DNA from: Dimorphilus gyrociliatus
Lineage: Eukaryota > Annelida > Polychaeta > Dinophilidae
NCBI GenBank assembly: GCA_904063045.1
Contig: CAJFCJ010000019.1
Location: 1,441,700-1,505,699 of the forward strand
DNA length: 64,000 bases
Reading direction: 5' to 3'
Part shown: one piece after another, positions 61,123-64,000 of the stretch
Position numbering within the stretch: position 1 is the first letter of the stretch
Layout: each line of letters begins with the position of its first letter
Program-made: the position numbers and the translations under genes
Notes under the pieces: model-generated
Told to the model about the DNA's origin: nothing
What the model saw: only the letters and a program-made list of their open reading frames with translations
The model's database searches: none

Positions 61123-64000
61123 ATGTCTCTAAATATATATAGGGATAGAGGTAATAGTTCTTACACAAATATTAAATAATACTCTACTATTTATGCAATA
61201 ATTTTAGCAAGAGAACAAGCCGGTGTTCGGTACATAACTGAGGATCTAATTAAAAAAGTTTCTGGTCATGAACACCTAAGTACAATAGTCTCATTAAATC
61301 TATGCGTTTCTAAAAAAGGAGGGAAAAAAATCAGAGTAAGTGCCTTTGTTTCAAAAAAAAAGCAAAAATTTATTGAGATATCGTAAAAAAATGCATTTTT
61401 CTTTTTAACAGTTTATTGAGGGTCTTGAGGGATTAAAAAATATCCAGTCACTAAATCTGAGCTATAACGCTATTGAGAATATTGAACGCTTGGGGAAATT
61501 AAGTAACCTGAGAGAGTTGAATTTATCGTACAATAATATCTCAAGCATTCAAAATTTGGAAAGTCTCTTACAATTACAGATTCTAAATTTGGCTGGTAAC
61601 AATATACAAGTTATACCGAATTCCTTAACAAAGAAACAGAAATATTTAACATCAATTAACCTCAGCGAAAATAGAATAAATTCGGTAAAGTGGAAATAAC
61701 CTTCTTTCCTATTTCACAATTAATGTTTTAATGATAACTAACAGTTATGTTTGTATACAGATTGATGAATTTATTAAATTAAGAGCTCTTACTCATCTAA
61801 CTGATTTAAGCGCTGAAGAGAATCCTTGCTCAACTTTACCCCACTTTAAACTTTTATTAATCTTTCATCTTAGAACGCTAAATACAATTGACGAAATAGA
61901 CATAACGAATTCTGATCGAGAAAATGCTCAAAAGAGATTTTCTCTTGATGAATTGCGTAGAGCAGAATTGGAAATAGAAAAATTAGCAAACGAAAATCGT
62001 GCCTTACAAGAGATGAGGGAACAAAATGAAAAAATTATACAGCAGCAAAAGAATAAAGAAACGTCACTAAACGATGAAATTAGGCAATTAAGAAAGAACC
62101 TTTCCCGTTTAGAAAGAGAAACAAATGACAAAGAAACAGCGGTATGCAGCGAAAAAATTATTCATCCCAGCTCATTTAAACATACCATTCTCTATTTGTC
62201 TTTGTATAGATTAAGAAAAAAAATGCGGAAATAGCAAAAGCTGCTGAGAAACACTATGAATTAGAGCAAGAAGTAGCTTTTTATAAAATTGATCACAAGT
62301 TTGGAGTTTTAGGAAGAGTATCACCAGTTCCACATTATTCAACTGTAAGCCTAGAGAAACAATGTTTAATTAGTATTTAATGTGTTTTTTATACTATTTT
62401 TTTTAAGGATGAAAATGATACATTTGGAGAATCACCCTATCTAGGTAAAGGTCGATTCAAACAAGGTGAAAGGCACATTTTCAGAAGACCCGGTGATGAA
62501 GAATATGTGGATCCTGATGAACTTCAACGAATGCAAGATGAATTAGATAAACAATTGGCCGAAAAAAATGAAGCCATTGAGAAAGGTTAGTTTTTATACG
62601 ATTTTTTTTTTAATTCGATATTAATTCATCGAGGCTATTAAACATTGCTCAATGTAAACGTTTGCCTCACCAGCGATTTAGGCACGTGAGTAGTCACGTG
62701 ATAACATTACTTTTACCTTTGTTAGCTCAATTGCGTTTGCAACAACTGAATGACCAGCTGTACCAAACTGAACATAGAATAGCCAAGGCCACCTCTGAAC
62801 TAGATAATTTAGCTCAAGAGCAGAAAGCAGCTCACGAGGACCGGAAAGAGAAAGAAGTTATAAGGAACAAGCTTGCCAAAAAGATTGAAAAAGTTCGAAA
62901 ATTAAAAAAGGAAGCTGAAAAAATAGAAAAAGAGATGAAGAATACTGAGCAAGATCTTGGAGAACAGGAGAAAGACCTATTTGATATTAAAGGCAGACTG
63001 TCTCGCATGAGCTCAAGAGACTCTTTATACGTAAGTATATGGTTCTATTTATACAGTATATATGTATTTGAGAATTGCAGTACATATCTTTTAAAACTAA
63101 ATCTTAATATTCTAACAGAATGGCCTAAGGAAAGAAATGGTTGATAAACAGCAGCAACTAGAGATGACCTCAGACGAGTATGAACAGCTGCGAAATCAAT
63201 TAGAGCAAATGTTAATGATGATTGCACGTGAAACGGCGGAGATTCGCAGATTAGAGCACGAACTGAGAGATGCATGGATCTCTCAAAACGAGGAAGTTAA
63301 AGACGAATTGAATTCAGTTATCGAAGGCCTTCAAAGTTATTTAGGAAACGTTAAAAATGAACGCGCGAAAGAGCAGGAGGAACGACGGGAACTAATTCGA
63401 GATCGCGAACAATTGAAAAGAGAATTAGAAGTGGTACACGAACAAGTAGAAAAAGGAACTTCTGCGGAGAGAATACTAAAAAGAAAAGTAGATCAACTGC
63501 ACGACCAGTTAAGTACAACACAGCGAAATTTATCTGAAGCTGTCGACAAACATCGCAGGCAAACATCAGATGCTTCTGCCCAAATGCAAAAGCAGCTGGA
63601 AGTCGAAAGACAAGCCTTGAGAAAAGAAATGGAAACCAAGCAAAAAGAGAGCGATCTCTATGAACAAGAGATGCAACAGCAATTAGACGCACTTAGAAAG
63701 CATTTTAATGTATGTTTACAATTTAATCCCAATTAACTTGTATTAATTCTAGAAACCTTTCTATTCTATAGGACGAAAGGGGAAAGTATGAACAAGAGCT
63801 AAAACGCCGCGTAGATCAAAACGCTAAACGAGAAAATGAGATCGAATCAGATTTAAACAATTTACAAAACACAATAGAACATTTAAAGAAACAAATTGAA
63901 AGCGAAAGAAATCTCTTTCACTCTCAACTTCAGGAACTGTCGGCTTTAAATGAAGATAGAAATGCCGATGAAGAGGCTCTAAGGAATAAATTTGCTAAAT
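61123..64000 (+). CDS. CNTRL: Centriolin (5' part, cut by window end)
   Basis: Nine exons visible: 61123-61150, 61208-61335, 61412-61684, 61761-62141, 62210-62344, 62408-62585, 62726-63030, 63119-63709 and 63772 to beyond 64000. The N-terminus VRYITEDLIKKVSG leads into leucine-rich repeats (SLNLSYNAIENIERL, RELNLSYNNISSIQNLE, ILNLAGNNIQVIP) capped by ENPCSTLPHFKLLLIFHLR. Long coiled coils follow, with the family markers YELEQEVAFYKIDHKFG and GESPYLGKGRFK. Centriolin sits on maternal-centriole subdistal appendages and functions in late cytokinesis. The rest of the rod is outside the window. All joins keep phase. Confidence 0.94.

Overview
This window is eukaryotic, animal nuclear DNA. It is AT-rich and gene-dense. 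Introns are short (mostly 45 to 200 nt) with GT..AG borders, and every protein I could place is a metazoan family: thrombospondin, iGluR, FoxG, ADAM10, TGF-beta, centriolin. The compact genes suggest a small-genome invertebrate. A lophotrochozoan with a reduced genome, such as a miniature annelid, is my best guess, but no single sequence proves it. I rebuilt exons by hand by matching splice sites, codon phase and family similarity. In nearly every gene the exon phases close exactly.

Layout (strand): thrombospondin (-) 0.7-6.7 kb; ionotropic glutamate receptor (-) 8.3-11.8; EXOG nuclease (+) 12.9-14.1; copper chaperone CCS (-) 14.3-15.3; TM2D3 (+) 15.8-16.5; ADAM10-like protease (+) 16.9-20.8; V-ATPase subunit a (-) 21.1-25.9; CFDP1/BCNT (+) 26.5-27.7; SURF1 (-) 28.3-29.5; exportin-5 (+) 29.8-35.0; unrecognised nuclear-type protein (-) 36.1-37.5; TGF-beta prodomain-only protein (+) 38.3-39.3; GSTZ1/MAAI (-) 39.8-41.0; POMT2 (+) 41.4-47.4, with an intronless 7TM gene (-) nested in one intron; FoxG (-) 51.1-52.2 inside about 10 kb of non-coding DNA; GCC1 golgin (-) 58.3-60.7; centriolin (+) from 61.1 to beyond the window end.

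The genes are functionally unrelated and do not form an operon. Strands alternate, so most genes form head-to-head pairs a few hundred bases apart, probably sharing promoters. The exception is FoxG, a developmental regulator, whose wide flanks look like regulatory sequence.

Most unusual points: (1) an iGluR with a canonical EF-hand loop between M1 and the pore and Glu at the Q/R/N site; (2) a secreted TGF-beta prodomain with no ligand domain; (3) a COMP-like thrombospondin expanded to about 19 EGF repeats, 16 of them in one 2.25-kb exon; (4) a V-ATPase a subunit with two separate pairs of phase-matched alternative exons, predicting four isoforms; (5) a CCS whose SOD-like domain has lost the zinc-loop histidines; (6) a recurrent GCGTCTA motif in the FoxG flanks.
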